A DNA stretch of 64,000 nt from Ascoidea rubescens DSM 1968 (taxonomy: Eukaryota; Ascomycota; Saccharomycetes; Ascoideales; Ascoideaceae), in the NCBI RefSeq assembly GCF_001661345.1, contig NW_017962918.1:310001-374000 (forward strand). The letters are read 5' to 3'. The position numbers were made by a program, and so were the translations under genes. Positions 52,983 through 63,900 of this stretch are shown piece by piece. The notes below the pieces were generated by a model, which was not told where the DNA came from, ran no database searches, and saw only the letters and a program-made list of their open reading frames with translations. Positions within the stretch are counted from its first letter, which is position 1, and each line of letters opens with the position of its first letter.

Positions 52983-54890
52983 ATGACTCTAGATACCGGT
53001 ATTCTTAAAGAACTATTTTCTGTGGAGGAAATATGGACTTCGAAACCCCCATTTATTGTTCAGATTACAAACATTAGACCAATCCCTAACGAAGCTGGAA
53101 AGAGATATAGATTAATCATTTCCGATGGTATTTACACCTCTCATGCTGTCATTCGCCCTGAAGGTGTTCCAATTTGTGAAAAAACAGGCATCCAAAAGTC
53201 CTCCATTTTGAAAGTCATGAATTATGAACTCGATATAATGGGCATCAATAAGAAACATGTAGTGGTAATTGGCGAGTGCTCCATCTTACAAGCTATTGCT
53301 GGAAAGGTCGGTGGCTCTCTAGCCACTATTGATGAATACTTTACAGAACATCCAAAAGAAGATCGATATATTCCTTTCAATGCCTCTGCTGCCTCAAACA
53401 TCACCAAGAACAACACCTTTTCACCTTCTCCCAAGGTTTCCATTCCATCTAAATATAATCAGCAATCCAAACAACAATCTAAACAGCCAAATTTCAATCC
53501 AACTACAAATAGCAAGCTTTCGAACACTTTTGAAGGCAACTATAACTCAAATCGCTCAAATCATTCAAACCACCCAAATATTTACCCAATTGACCAGTTG
53601 TCTCCATATCAAAACACTTGGACAATAAAAGCAAGAGTCTCTTTCAAGTCCCCAATCAGGACTTGGTCAAATGCTAAAGGTGAAGGAAAATTGTTCAATT
53701 GCAATTTTTTAGATGAATCAAATGAAATCAGAGCAACTGCCTTTAATGACCAAGTCGATAAGTTTTATGAATTTTTGCAAGAAGGCAAAGCCTACTTTAT
53801 CTCCAAAGCGAGAATTAATCCAGCTAGATCCCAATTCTCAAATTTATCTCATCCATATGAACTATCTCTAGACAGAGACACTGAAATCGAGATCTGTAAT
53901 GAAAATGATGCCGATACGGTTCCAAAACTAAATTTTAAATTTGTTCAATTGACAAAAATTCAGGCCTTGGATTCCAAAGCTATAATAGACTGCATTGGTA
54001 TATTGAAAGAAGTCTTGCCCTCAGCTCAAATCGTCTCAAAGAACACTGGAAAATCCTTTGATAAAAGGGATGTTGTTCTTGTAGACGACACAAATGTTGC
54101 AATCAATTTGAGTTTATGGAACAAAACTGCTGTGGATTTCAATTTCCCCATAGGTTCAGTCATTGGAATCAAGGGCGCCAGAATCAATGATTTTGGTGGT
54201 CGTGGTTTATCCCTAACTCAAAGTGGCTCCATCATTTCAAATCCTGATGTCCCTGAAGCTTTTAGATTAAAGGGATGGTACGACAATTTAGGTCATAATC
54301 AAAACTTCCAATCACTAAAAAACGATAGTCCTGGATCTGGTCTTATAAATTTGGATGATAGAAAAACAATTGCTCAAGTTGAAACCGAGAATTTGGGATC
54401 TAATGAAAAACCTGATTACTTTAGCATAAAGGCTTTCATAAACTATATCAAGCCTGATAACTTTTTTTACACTTCCTGTAAATCTGAAAATTGTAATAGA
54501 AAAGTTATGGAGACCAGTGATAAATCTTGGAGATGCGAGAAATGTGATATGAATTTCAGTGAGCCAAACTACAGATATATCTTAACATGCTCAATTATTG
54601 ATAGCACTGGCCAAATTTGGATAACTTTGTTTGAGGAAAGTGCCAAAAAAATAATTGGAATGGATGCAAAGGAGTTACTAGATTTGAAAGAAGAAGACGA
54701 TGCCGGTTTCAAAAATTTATTAGAAACAATTCAAACACATGAGTACAACTTTAGATTGTCAGCAAGGCTAGATAATTATAATGGACAATCTAGAGTTCGA
54801 TACCAAGCTCAATCTGCAGATATGTTGGATTACAATGCTGAATGTGACAATCTTGTCAAATTGCTTGAAAAACTTTCCTCAAAACATTAA
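52983..54890 (+). CDS. RFA1: Replication protein A large subunit (Rfa1)
   Basis: The 635-residue protein is RPA70, the main single-strand DNA-binding subunit in replication, repair and recombination. The N-terminal OB fold (about 1-115) is followed by a Gln/Asn/Ser-rich linker (to about 200). DBD-A begins near YQNTWTIKARVSFKSPIRTWSNAKGEGKLF, with DBD-B at about 315-430. DBD-C carries the zinc ribbon C499, C504, C518 and C521 (CKSENC to CEKC), then TGQIWITLFEESAKKIIG. Length and domain order match the family (621 residues in S. cerevisiae). An MCB lies upstream. Confidence 0.97.
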   Translation: MTLDTGILKELFSVEEIWTSKPPFIVQITNIRPIPNEAGKRYRLIISDGIYTSHAVIRPEGVPICEKTGIQKSSILKVMNYELDIMGINKKHVVVIGECSILQAIAGKVGGSLATIDEYFTEHPKEDRYIPFNASAASNITKNNTFSPSPKVSIPSKYNQQSKQQSKQPNFNPTTNSKLSNTFEGNYNSNRSNHSNHPNIYPIDQLSPYQNTWTIKARVSFKSPIRTWSNAKGEGKLFNCNFLDESNEIRATAFNDQVDKFYEFLQEGKAYFISKARINPARSQFSNLSHPYELSLDRDTEIEICNENDADTVPKLNFKFVQLTKIQALDSKAIIDCIGILKEVLPSAQIVSKNTGKSFDKRDVVLVDDTNVAINLSLWNKTAVDFNFPIGSVIGIKGARINDFGGRGLSLTQSGSIISNPDVPEAFRLKGWYDNLGHNQNFQSLKNDSPGSGLINLDDRKTIAQVETENLGSNEKPDYFSIKAFINYIKPDNFFYTSCKSENCNRKVMETSDKSWRCEKCDMNFSEPNYRYILTCSIIDSTGQIWITLFEESAKKIIGMDAKELLDLKEEDDAGFKNLLETIQTHEYNFRLSARLDNYNGQSRVRYQAQSADMLDYNAECDNLVKLLEKLSSKH

Positions 54891-55161
54891 AGATTTTCCT
54901 ATATACCAAAAAAAATAGTTGTTTTTTTTTCCAAATATTAATTGCTTAATCTTATTTTTATTTTTATTTTTTTTTTTTAATTTTCTACTTGAACTATATA
55001 ATGGAAAAATATATGGGGAAATAAAGTCATAATATGAAAAATAATGCATTACAAGGAAAAATAAATATTAACAAAAAAAAATATAAAGAATATAAAAATA
55101 TACAAAATTGTAAAAAATTTGTTTGAAAACAATCAACAAAAATGTAGCAACTAGTTGATAC
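54891..55161. other. Convergent spacer RFA1 / KAP122
   Basis: 271 bp of A/T runs holding two 3' ends. No feature beyond homopolymer tracts was seen. Confidence 0.5.
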
Positions 55162-58100
55162 TTAATAGTCATATAAATTATTTGATGACAACCAAAATTC
55201 TTTCAAAACTGTAATCACTTTTTTACTTCCTTTGCACACAAGTAATTTTTGAATTAGTAAGTTGACTGTTTGTGTATTATATATTATTTTAAGATCGCTA
55301 TTTGCTTGGTTGATCTCGCTGCTGTTATGAAATTGAGCTTCTTGGTTGATAGCTTCAAAGGAAGAGGTAATCCAGGTTTTGAAATATAATTGGAACTTTC
55401 CAAATAATGCCCTGATGATTTCTCCGTAAACTGGAATATTTGAACGATCTGATTTGATCATATTTTGCAATGTAACCAACATAAGCTGATTCCCCACCTT
55501 GTTTTCAATAAACAACTTTTTAACATAGTCATGACACTCTCTATCGCCGTTTTTCAATTGAATTAACAAGATCCAAAATTTCGAGGTAAATTTCAATGTC
55601 TGTTTTTCATTTCTCATCAAGTTGTTCAAATTGAAGTTCAAAAGCAAGTTAAAATTACTTATATTATCTGGATTGATTAATAAACTTGGTTTTTTCTCAA
55701 TGATTACAAGTATCATTTGTAAGCTTGATTCCACAAAATCTATGTCAGACTTGATGAGAGTGTCAATATAATTGAAAAATATTTTATTCAAGGTTAAGTT
55801 TACCTGGTCCACTGATAACCTTTTATAATTTGTATTCAAAACACTTCTTAATAAATCAAACAAATATATCAATGAGATAGAAAGTCTGCGATCCTTTGTA
55901 ATAAATTGTACAATATTATCAAACTGGGCAACAACAAACTCCAATAAAATATTGTCATCAAATACAAAGGGCCCAGGGAGTTTTTCCGGCAATCCAGCTC
56001 TAAAAATTGAACAACAATTATCTATCACATCATTAAAGCTATTGGTTTTTTCACTGTTATTTGGATTGTTGTAGTTAAGGAAAATCATCTGGTGTTTTGG
56101 GTTTACTGAATAATTGGAAATGATATCTAAAATTTTTGATTTAATAACCAAGGAATCGTTTGACCAATATTCTGTATACTTTAATTCTTCTTGGGCACTG
56201 AAAAATGAGTCTTCAATCTCATCGGGAAATTGCATTCCTTTCCCAATTTCTAGAACACATTTTAACAAAGAAACAAGGTAATTCATAATTTGTTCATCAA
56301 GAATCAAGGTACCATTTTCAACTGAATTGAGAATATTAGTGGATTTTAAATGAATTGAGTCAATTAAATTTAATAGATGATTACATTGCAATTGTGGATC
56401 ATTAATGCTTTGAATGATAGAGCTAATTGAATTTATAATTTTTTCTCTGATAAAATTATGAATATCCAAGTTGTTTATAACGATGAATAGAATTTTATCA
56501 AATTTGGGCAAAAATTTAGTTAATGAGTATCTACATTCATCACAAATTCTTGAAATTGATTTTGAAACACTAAATTGCAAAGAGTTTGACCAATTTAAAA
56601 CTAGATCTGATTTGGATAAGTGGTTTGAATTTTCGTTTGAGTCAGACAAAGATATTGTATTTGCATTTAAGGATAAACATCTGAATAAAAAATATAAAAT
56701 AGACTCAAGATAATCTAAACCAATGTTGTGTTTATAAAAAATTTCTATGGAGCTCAAAAAGCGGACAGTGGTTGAGATTAGATAATAATTATTTGAGCCC
56801 AAGACCAAATCTAGGAAATTTGTATTAAAAATTGAGGAAATTAGATTTAAAAGTTCCAAATTGAAATTATCTTCTGAGAATGAGGTATTGATTGATATTA
56901 GCAAGTATAATGAAGCTTCAAGTTGCATAATATTTTGAATTGACGAAGTCTTTGTGTCGTCAATATTGGTTAATATATTATTAATTAAATTCTTATAAAG
57001 AGGAGCGCCAATTAGGGGATAAATTGTTTCAAAAAAATCCGCAACATCATTTCTATAGGAATCAAATTCGTCTTTGTTGTAGTTGATAATTTTCAGTAAA
57101 AGATTACTGTCATTTAGGGGCAATAAAATTTTGTTCCAATAAATTTGAGATATATTTGATAAGAGTAGGACTAATTTTTTTTTGATTTTAATCAAATCAT
57201 CAGCATTGTTGTTTAGTAGAGTCAATAGAAGATCTGAGTTATCAATTAGAACTTCAGATAAATTCGACCAAAATTCTATAAAGTCTCTTGAGATCAATTC
57301 ATTTATTATTGGGACGCCATTTAAATCGGTTAAGTTGATTAGAAATTGGAAAATGTAGTCATTTGAGTCTTGAAGTAATAAAGAAGCAAATTTGATTATA
57401 TCGATTTCCAAATAGCTGATGATTAAATTTGCGAATGAGGATACTAGTAGTAAGTGATCTTCATCATTATCATCATCAAATTCGGAATCAAGGTCATTAT
57501 CATCGGTAAAGTTGTTGTTGTTGTTGTTGTTTATATTAGTGGTAGTAGAGTTGGCGGTAGAGTCGGCAGTAATTTTTTGATTTAAAGAATTTCTCAAAAG
57601 ATAATTGATGTATATTGAGCCCCATTGATTTTGATGAAATAAAAGCAGAAAAAAGTGATCGTTGAAAGAAGATTTATTTGATACTATAAAATTGTTGACT
57701 TCAAATAAATTTGTGTAAAGTTGGATAATCAATTGAATTGTTTCCAAGTTTTTATTGATTAAGGGAAAAGTGTTAAAATTAGATAGAAATGATAATAGAA
57801 GGATTAGCAAGTCAATGATAGAATTGGTGTCAGCGTTGATAGTTTTATTGTGTTGTTTGTATAATTGAAGAGAAGATGATTTGAGTAAAGAAATGTAATT
57901 TAACCAAGATTGAAAAGTTGTTACAGATTCTGTAATTATTTTATTGATAATTTGGTAATTATTGATGTTGTTATTGTTGTTGTTGTTGTTGTTGTTGTTG
58001 ATATTTTTAATATTGTTGTTGAAAATGAAAGATAGAAGATAAATATTTGATTGAAAAAAGTTGTTATAGATGTGGGAGTTGAAGTCGTAAGAATAAATGG

Positions 58101-58872
58101 AGACATTGAATTTGGATATATCTTCTATTAGGATGTTTGAAAAGTTCAATAGATGGTATAGATAATCGTAGTTATAGCTATCGTCTGTGTTTGTGTTTGT
58201 GCTTATTGTATTTAGAAAATTTGGGATTAGATTGTTATCATTGATGTTTAGATTGATTTTGTTTGAAGATAATAACAAGAGTAGAGATAGAATGGGGTTT
58301 TTCCAGAATAAAGAATCACTATTTTTGATGTTGATATTGGTCGAGTTTATATAGATTAAAGATAAATTTGAGTAAATTTTTTTGATTATAAAGTTGTTGT
58401 TTGTATTTTTGAGTAGGTTGTTATTAATCAATCTGATGAGATGGTTTAGGAGTTGAGAAGTGATTTGGTTTAGTAGATTGTAATCTATTGAGTTATTATC
58501 TATATCCTCATCGTCATCGTTATCAGTTTCTGGGATGTTTATGATGATTTTGTTATTTTTGGCAATGTCAAATTGATTTGAAAAGAGATGGTTTAAATAA
58601 ACGGTGAAGGTTAAAGCGCCAAAGAAGTTTGAGTTCAAGTCATTGGGAATATCCAATAAGTAGTTTGCAATGGTAAGAGAAAAAAGCGATTTCTGGAAGA
58701 GTTGCAATTTCTTTTGACAATTGATTAGATCGAAATTAGACAAGGAGTTGGGAGTGTATAGTTTATTAATAAGATTGGAAATGTGAGGTAAAAATGGGTG
58801 GATGGAGTTCAAAGAGTTAATCTGATCAAGGGTGGACAATCGATCAAAGTCATCAACAGCTGATGTGTCCAT
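55162..58872 (-). CDS. KAP122: Karyopherin beta Kap122 (Pdr6)
   Basis: The 1236-residue, helix-rich protein matches Kap122, an importin-beta-family carrier for TFIIA and other cargo. The recognisable parts are near the N-terminus: KLYTPNSLSNFDLINCQKKLQ, FFGALTFTVYLN and IIKKIYSNLSLIYI, which parallel the S. cerevisiae protein. The remainder is divergent HEAT-like helices. Low-complexity inserts include an Asp/Glu-Asn stretch (about 115-125), an Asn run (about 292-303) and an Asn/Asp stretch (about 443-475). It is longer than S. cerevisiae Kap122 (1081 residues). The ATG at 58872 gives the family start. The assignment is good, but the family is poorly conserved. Confidence 0.8.
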   Translation of the reverse strand: MDTSAVDDFDRLSTLDQINSLNSIHPFLPHISNLINKLYTPNSLSNFDLINCQKKLQLFQKSLFSLTIANYLLDIPNDLNSNFFGALTFTVYLNHLFSNQFDIAKNNKIIINIPETDNDDDEDIDNNSIDYNLLNQITSQLLNHLIRLINNNLLKNTNNNFIIKKIYSNLSLIYINSTNINIKNSDSLFWKNPILSLLLLLSSNKINLNINDNNLIPNFLNTISTNTNTDDSYNYDYLYHLLNFSNILIEDISKFNVSIYSYDFNSHIYNNFFQSNIYLLSFIFNNNIKNINNNNNNNNNNNINNYQIINKIITESVTTFQSWLNYISLLKSSSLQLYKQHNKTINADTNSIIDLLILLLSFLSNFNTFPLINKNLETIQLIIQLYTNLFEVNNFIVSNKSSFNDHFFLLLFHQNQWGSIYINYLLRNSLNQKITADSTANSTTTNINNNNNNNFTDDNDLDSEFDDDNDEDHLLLVSSFANLIISYLEIDIIKFASLLLQDSNDYIFQFLINLTDLNGVPIINELISRDFIEFWSNLSEVLIDNSDLLLTLLNNNADDLIKIKKKLVLLLSNISQIYWNKILLPLNDSNLLLKIINYNKDEFDSYRNDVADFFETIYPLIGAPLYKNLINNILTNIDDTKTSSIQNIMQLEASLYLLISINTSFSEDNFNLELLNLISSIFNTNFLDLVLGSNNYYLISTTVRFLSSIEIFYKHNIGLDYLESILYFLFRCLSLNANTISLSDSNENSNHLSKSDLVLNWSNSLQFSVSKSISRICDECRYSLTKFLPKFDKILFIVINNLDIHNFIREKIINSISSIIQSINDPQLQCNHLLNLIDSIHLKSTNILNSVENGTLILDEQIMNYLVSLLKCVLEIGKGMQFPDEIEDSFFSAQEELKYTEYWSNDSLVIKSKILDIISNYSVNPKHQMIFLNYNNPNNSEKTNSFNDVIDNCCSIFRAGLPEKLPGPFVFDDNILLEFVVAQFDNIVQFITKDRRLSISLIYLFDLLRSVLNTNYKRLSVDQVNLTLNKIFFNYIDTLIKSDIDFVESSLQMILVIIEKKPSLLINPDNISNFNLLLNFNLNNLMRNEKQTLKFTSKFWILLIQLKNGDRECHDYVKKLFIENKVGNQLMLVTLQNMIKSDRSNIPVYGEIIRALFGKFQLYFKTWITSSFEAINQEAQFHNSSEINQANSDLKIIYNTQTVNLLIQKLLVCKGSKKVITVLKEFWLSSNNLYDY

Positions 58873-59061
58873 GGTTGGTGAATAGGAAACTAATCAAGAT
58901 AAAGTGATGGTAAACGTTGTAAAACGTGTAGTGTTGTGTTTGCAGACAATGCTCGGTGATTGAGCTCAGCTCAGTGAATCTTTGAAAAATTCGCAAGCAA
59001 ATGATTATATCTGCAGCCCAAAGGAGTAAAAAAAATCACAAAATAGTTGCAAAAAAAGGCA

Positions 59062-59158
59062 CTCCTCATCAGGGGCTCGAACCCTGGACATTTCGGTTTC
59101 TTGCGAAACTGGAAGAATCCCTAAAAGCCGAACGCTCTACCGACTGAGCTAATGGGGA
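59062..59158 (-). tRNA. tRNA-Lys(UUU) with intron
   Basis: The 97-nt gene on the minus strand has acceptor TCCCCAT/ATGAGGA, D-arm GCTC/GAGC, anticodon stem TTCGG/CCGAA with anticodon TTT (59123-59125), and T-arm CAGGG/CCCTG with TTCGAGC. A 24-nt intron (59121-59098) interrupts the loop one base after the anticodon, the normal place; yeast tRNA-Lys(UUU) genes are known to carry one here. The spliced length is 73 nt. The fourth acceptor pair is C-A instead of T-A, a mismatch. Confidence 0.95.
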
Positions 59159-60110
59159 TGAGTGCTTGACTGCCACTACAGCAACTTGGTTTGTTGCTTG
59201 TGGATAACACCCGCAGAAATCGTGCAGAATTGTGTACTGAAGGTTTCACGTGCCTGCTTGGGATTCTGCTGGAACTATTTTTGCGAGCGGGTTCGCAAAA
59301 AGAGTTCGGGCGCGGGCGCAGACACTGATTTGGACGCGGTTCAAATGGAGCTGCATGTCCGAGCCCCGCTAGCCCGTGAGGGCCAGCTGAATGCAGGTGC
59401 ACATGATCATTTGCACGGTCATGCATCTGTGCTTGGGGTGATCTGCTACCTCTGCGATGGATCCAATGGCGGGACTGGCTGCTTGTTTGATCTGCTGGCG
59501 GTCCGCAAAAATGACCAGTGGGATTTCAGTTCGCAAAGAAAACTTGAATCAGCTTACGTAAAAAGCCCCAATGAAAAAATTACGGGTTCATTGCTGATCA
59601 CATGATTACCTTTGTTTTTGCAACATCGTTAGATGAGCTTCAGTCTCAGCTACTGCGCTTTCCCTTTGGAAGTTGTTTGGTGTGCCCTGTTGCTATTAAA
59701 GCATTTTTAGCCAGCCAGGTGACTGGGCCTGGAGACTTTGGCAGGTGAGAAGACCGGACATTTTGGGCTGCGGGCCGCTAGCGCATCCCATATACAGTTG
59801 CTCATATTCGTGTACGTTGGAATTTACGAGAGTAAGCGCTAGTGTTTGACTCGATAGGTGCTAAGCTTGTCGACCAAGACGGAAAGTACTCCGTGCGAAT
59901 AAGCGCCGGTCACATAAAACGAGCGGCAGCTTTTGCGCGAGGTGTCGGCAAACACGCGCCCTCGAGCTTGGGGCAGAAGCGCAGTCATGCCCACCACAAA
60001 GCAGAGCAGAATGGAGAAGAGCTTTGTTTATCCTTGCGTGGGAGGACGGTCGCGACAAGCCGACGAAATATGCGATTCCTATCTTGAGGGATATCTCATA
60101 TCTCAGTTCT

Positions 60111-60154
60111 TTATCTTGTATTCTTTATCTCATATCTGTTATCTCGCGTTATCT
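60111..60154. promoter_or_regulatory. Cluster of four GATA-factor motifs upstream of GDH2
   Basis: TTATCT (AGATAA on the other strand) occurs at 60111, 60125, 60139 and 60149, in one orientation, with more ATATCT words between. GATAA cores are bound by Gln3/Gat1-type activators and Dal80-type repressors in nitrogen catabolite control. GDH2 is a known nitrogen-regulated gene, though the cluster is about 820-860 bp from its ATG. Confidence 0.55.
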
Positions 60155-60973
60155 CTCTCCCAGAACTGTGTTTCTGCGGTTTCGCGACGACTTCTTTTCG
60201 AGCAGCCAAACACGAGACGCCAATTCGCCCACCACAATGGCTCCAGCCGTGCCCAGGCCTCGCGCTTTTCGCTACATGCTCTTTGTGTCTGCTCTTTGTG
60301 ACCGCTCTTTGTGGCTCTGATTCTCGGCGCCTATTGGTCACCCGCTGCTGCTACCACGCTGCCCACAGGCCACCTTTCCGCGCTTTTGTCCCTCCTGACT
60401 ACCTCCCCTCCGTTTTTTTGGCGCCCACAACACTCACCGCCCAAATTCTATCCGCTCCGACCGTGCGCCCTGCAGCCAAACCGTGTCCAACTTTTCGACA
60501 GCAGCCGCCAAAACGGCAGTCTTTTAGTGCGTTTTATCTCCAGCTCATCGTCCCTTACTTTTCGAATCACCGCACCGATCCATATCATCGATATAATCAT
60601 TCACCTAAACAACAACAGCAAACACTCCATCTTTTTCTCTTCAACAGTCCATTCAACTCAAATCAACTCTATCCAACTCTATTCCACTCCTCTGATTTAC
60701 TTCGATCCAACCCAATCTAATTGCATTCTCTTCTACTATATTCTTTTCAAGTCAATTCAATTCACCTCAACTCTTATTGATACTGCTCTTAATATAAATA
60801 TTCCTTCTTCTCTTCTTTCTTGTCCTCTTTCTTTTTGACTTTTCTCCTTATTCCTTAAAATCTCATCTTTTTCATCACCACTTATATTTACTTAATATTA
60901 CTTGTTAATATTAATTCTCTTTATCAATATTTTTTCACTTCGACTTCTATCCTCCTTCTCTTCATTTTCCAAA

Positions 60974-63900
60974 ATGGCTCAAGTCCATCTCTCTCCCCCC
61001 ACTTCTCACTTCAACAACTTATCTCTATCATCAGACTCCATCAATGATAATGATTACTATAACTATAACTCAATTCCCTTCACCGACTCAGACAAACTCA
61101 ACCAAATTGAGGTTGTCATGAACAAAATCGACAACTTAGGTTTCATTCCTGACAATTTAATTGAATCCGAGGTAAAGTTCTTCTATGAAAACTTGGGTAT
61201 TGACAACAACTATTTCCTCAAGGAATCCACTGATTCAATTGTCTCCAACATCCACGCCTTATACTCTGCTAAATTGCTAAATTTCATCAACAACTCCAAG
61301 GACAACTCCAAAGAAGATCACTTTTCAATTAGCCATAAAATCGAAAACGACGACCACGCCATCTATATCGGCGATTTTGATGAAAGAATTGACCAAAAGT
61401 ACCTTGACAACTCAGACTCCGCAGCTAATACTGCTTATAGATTAGAATCCTTCAGCTCAAACTTGTCCTCCTTCAACAACTTGAAATTGAACTTTGTCTA
61501 TAAATGCAACTTCACTGACTCAGATAAAAACAACTTGTTCGACTCAACCTTTGACAAAATCGCTTCTCCAGAGACTAAAAAGATTTACATCAACTTGATC
61601 AACCAATTGAAAAAGACAAACAACCCAGTCATCACCCACTACAACATCCTCAACACAAACACTTACAGAATCATCATAGCTTTGAACCAAAAGACTTCCT
61701 CAAACTACTCTTCCTCTCTATCAAACTTGTGTCACTACTATAACTTGAACTTGTCCAAGAAATACGTTGAACAATTTAAAAATGGTACAACCATCATCTC
61801 CCTCTATGTCTCCCCCTCTTCTGACCACCCAAATAGCAACATCAACCTTTCAATCAACCAAGTCTTGAAAGAAGCCTCTCTCTTGTACTCCATCCCCAAA
61901 AACTTGTTCCAAGAAAACTTCAAAAACCATCAACTCTCTTTGCAAGAATGTATCTATGCTCACTGTGGTGTAATCTTCGTCACACATTTCCTCAACAGGT
62001 TAGGCCCAGAATACAACACTTTAAAACAATTGTTATCTTCCTCTTCTCCATCTACTTCTTCCCTCTCTTCCACTGAAGTCCTTTTGAAATTGAAAAACAG
62101 ATTAACCTCAGAAACCTTTTCTCAAAACTACATCAAGGAAACCTTTCAAAAACATTACAAAATCATCCAAAGATTATACCGTCACTTTGCTGACATCCAT
62201 TACATCCAATCTGGTCTTGAAAAGACTCTATCCTTCAAAAGATTGGAACAACTTGAAACCGTTGAAGATGATGCTCAATTCAATGAAATCCTAAGCCGTT
62301 ATTGCTCTTCCAATGAAACCGACATCTTGGTCCTTAAATCCTTATACAACTTCAACAAGTCTATCTTAAAGACAAACTTTTTCTTATCCTCAAAGGTTGC
62401 CATTTCCTTTAGATTAAATCCAACTTTCTTACCAGAATCAGAGTATCCAAACAAACCATTTGGCTTGTTCTTTGTTGTTGGTTCAGAATTCAGAGGCTTC
62501 CACATCAGATTTAAGGATATCGCTAGAGGTGGTATTAGAATTGTCTTGTCCAGATCCCCTGATAACTATAACACCAACTTGAGAAACTTGATTGATGAAA
62601 ACTATAACTTGGCTAGCACCCAACAAAGAAAAAACAAAGATATTCCCGAAGGTGGTTCCAAGGGTGTCATTCTTTTGGATTACGGTGTTGCTCAAACTCG
62701 TCCAAAGGCTTCTTTTGACAAGTATATTGACGCTGTTATTGACTTGTTAATCAAACCTGTCGATGAGTCAAAATCAAACCAAATTGTCGATTTATACAAG
62801 AAACCTGAAATCTTATTCATGGGTCCAGATGAAAACACTGCCGGTTTCGTTGATTGGGCCACTTTGCATGCCAAAAAAAGAGGTGCCCCATGGTGGAAAT
62901 CCTTCTTCACTGGTAAATCTCCAACTATCGGTGGTATTCCTCATGATGAATATGGTATGACCACCTTGTCTGTCAGAGCCTTTGTCGACAAGATTTATGC
63001 CAAATTAAATGTCCAAGATACTTCTTCAATTAGAAAAGTTCAAACTGGTGGTCCATCTGGTGATTTAGGTTCAAACGAAATCAGATTGTCTGATGAGAAA
63101 TATGTCGCTGTTATTGATGGCCCAGCTGTTGTTGGTGATCCAAATGGTCTTGACAGAACTGAATTGGGAAGATTGGCTCGTGAAAGATTAGACTTGTCCC
63201 ACTTTGATAAATCCACCTTATCTGACAAGGGTTTCTTTGTCAAGGCCGATGACACTGACATTGTTTTACCAAATGGCTTGAAATTCCTTAATGGTATTGT
63301 CTTGAGAAACACTGCTCATTTGAAATTAAAAGAATTGGTTGGTGATGTCGATCTTTTCGTTCCTTGTGGTGGTAGACCTGCTGCTATTGACACCAATAAT
63401 GTGGGTGCATTGATCGATAAAAAGACTGGCAAAGCTGTTATTCCATACATTGTTGAAGGTGCCAATTTGTTTATTACCCAAGATGCTAAGATTGTTTTGG
63501 AAAAGGCTGGAGCCTATTTGTTTAAAGACGCTTCAACCAACAAGGGTGGTGTCACATCATCTTCTCTTGAGGTTTTGGCATCATTAGCTTTTAATGATGC
63601 CGACTTCTTGAATAATATGTGTGCTAATTCTGAGGGCAAAGTGCCAGAGTTTTATAAAGAATACGTCGAGAATATTCAAAAGGTCGTTATTAATAATGCT
63701 AATTTAGAATTTGATATGCTCTGGAAATTAAAACAAGAAACTGGCAAGACCTTTAGCGAGTTGTCTGATGATTTGTCTATTGCTATAAATAAATTGGGGG
63801 ACGATTTAGCCGCAAGCAAAGAATTGTGGGATGAAGACACTCCATTTAGAAACGCAGTTTTGATCGATGCTTTCCCTCGTATATTATTGACCAAAGCCGG

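Larger units (their letters stand above)
58873..60973. promoter_or_regulatory. 2.1 kb upstream region of GDH2, including a G+C-rich block
   Basis: This lies between KAP122 and GDH2, which diverge. It contains tRNA-Lys (59062-59158), then a G+C-rich block (about 59160-60480) with overlapping meaningless frames on both strands. A GATA-motif cluster is at 60111-60154. A strongly pyrimidine-rich leader runs from about 60500 to 60973. I infer a large GDH2 control region. Confidence 0.5.

Noticed and set aside
59121-60838. Several open frames of 70-175 codons on both strands upstream of GDH2
   Set aside because: They overlap one another in a G+C-rich block where stops are rare, have no motif, and one overlaps the tRNA-Lys gene.
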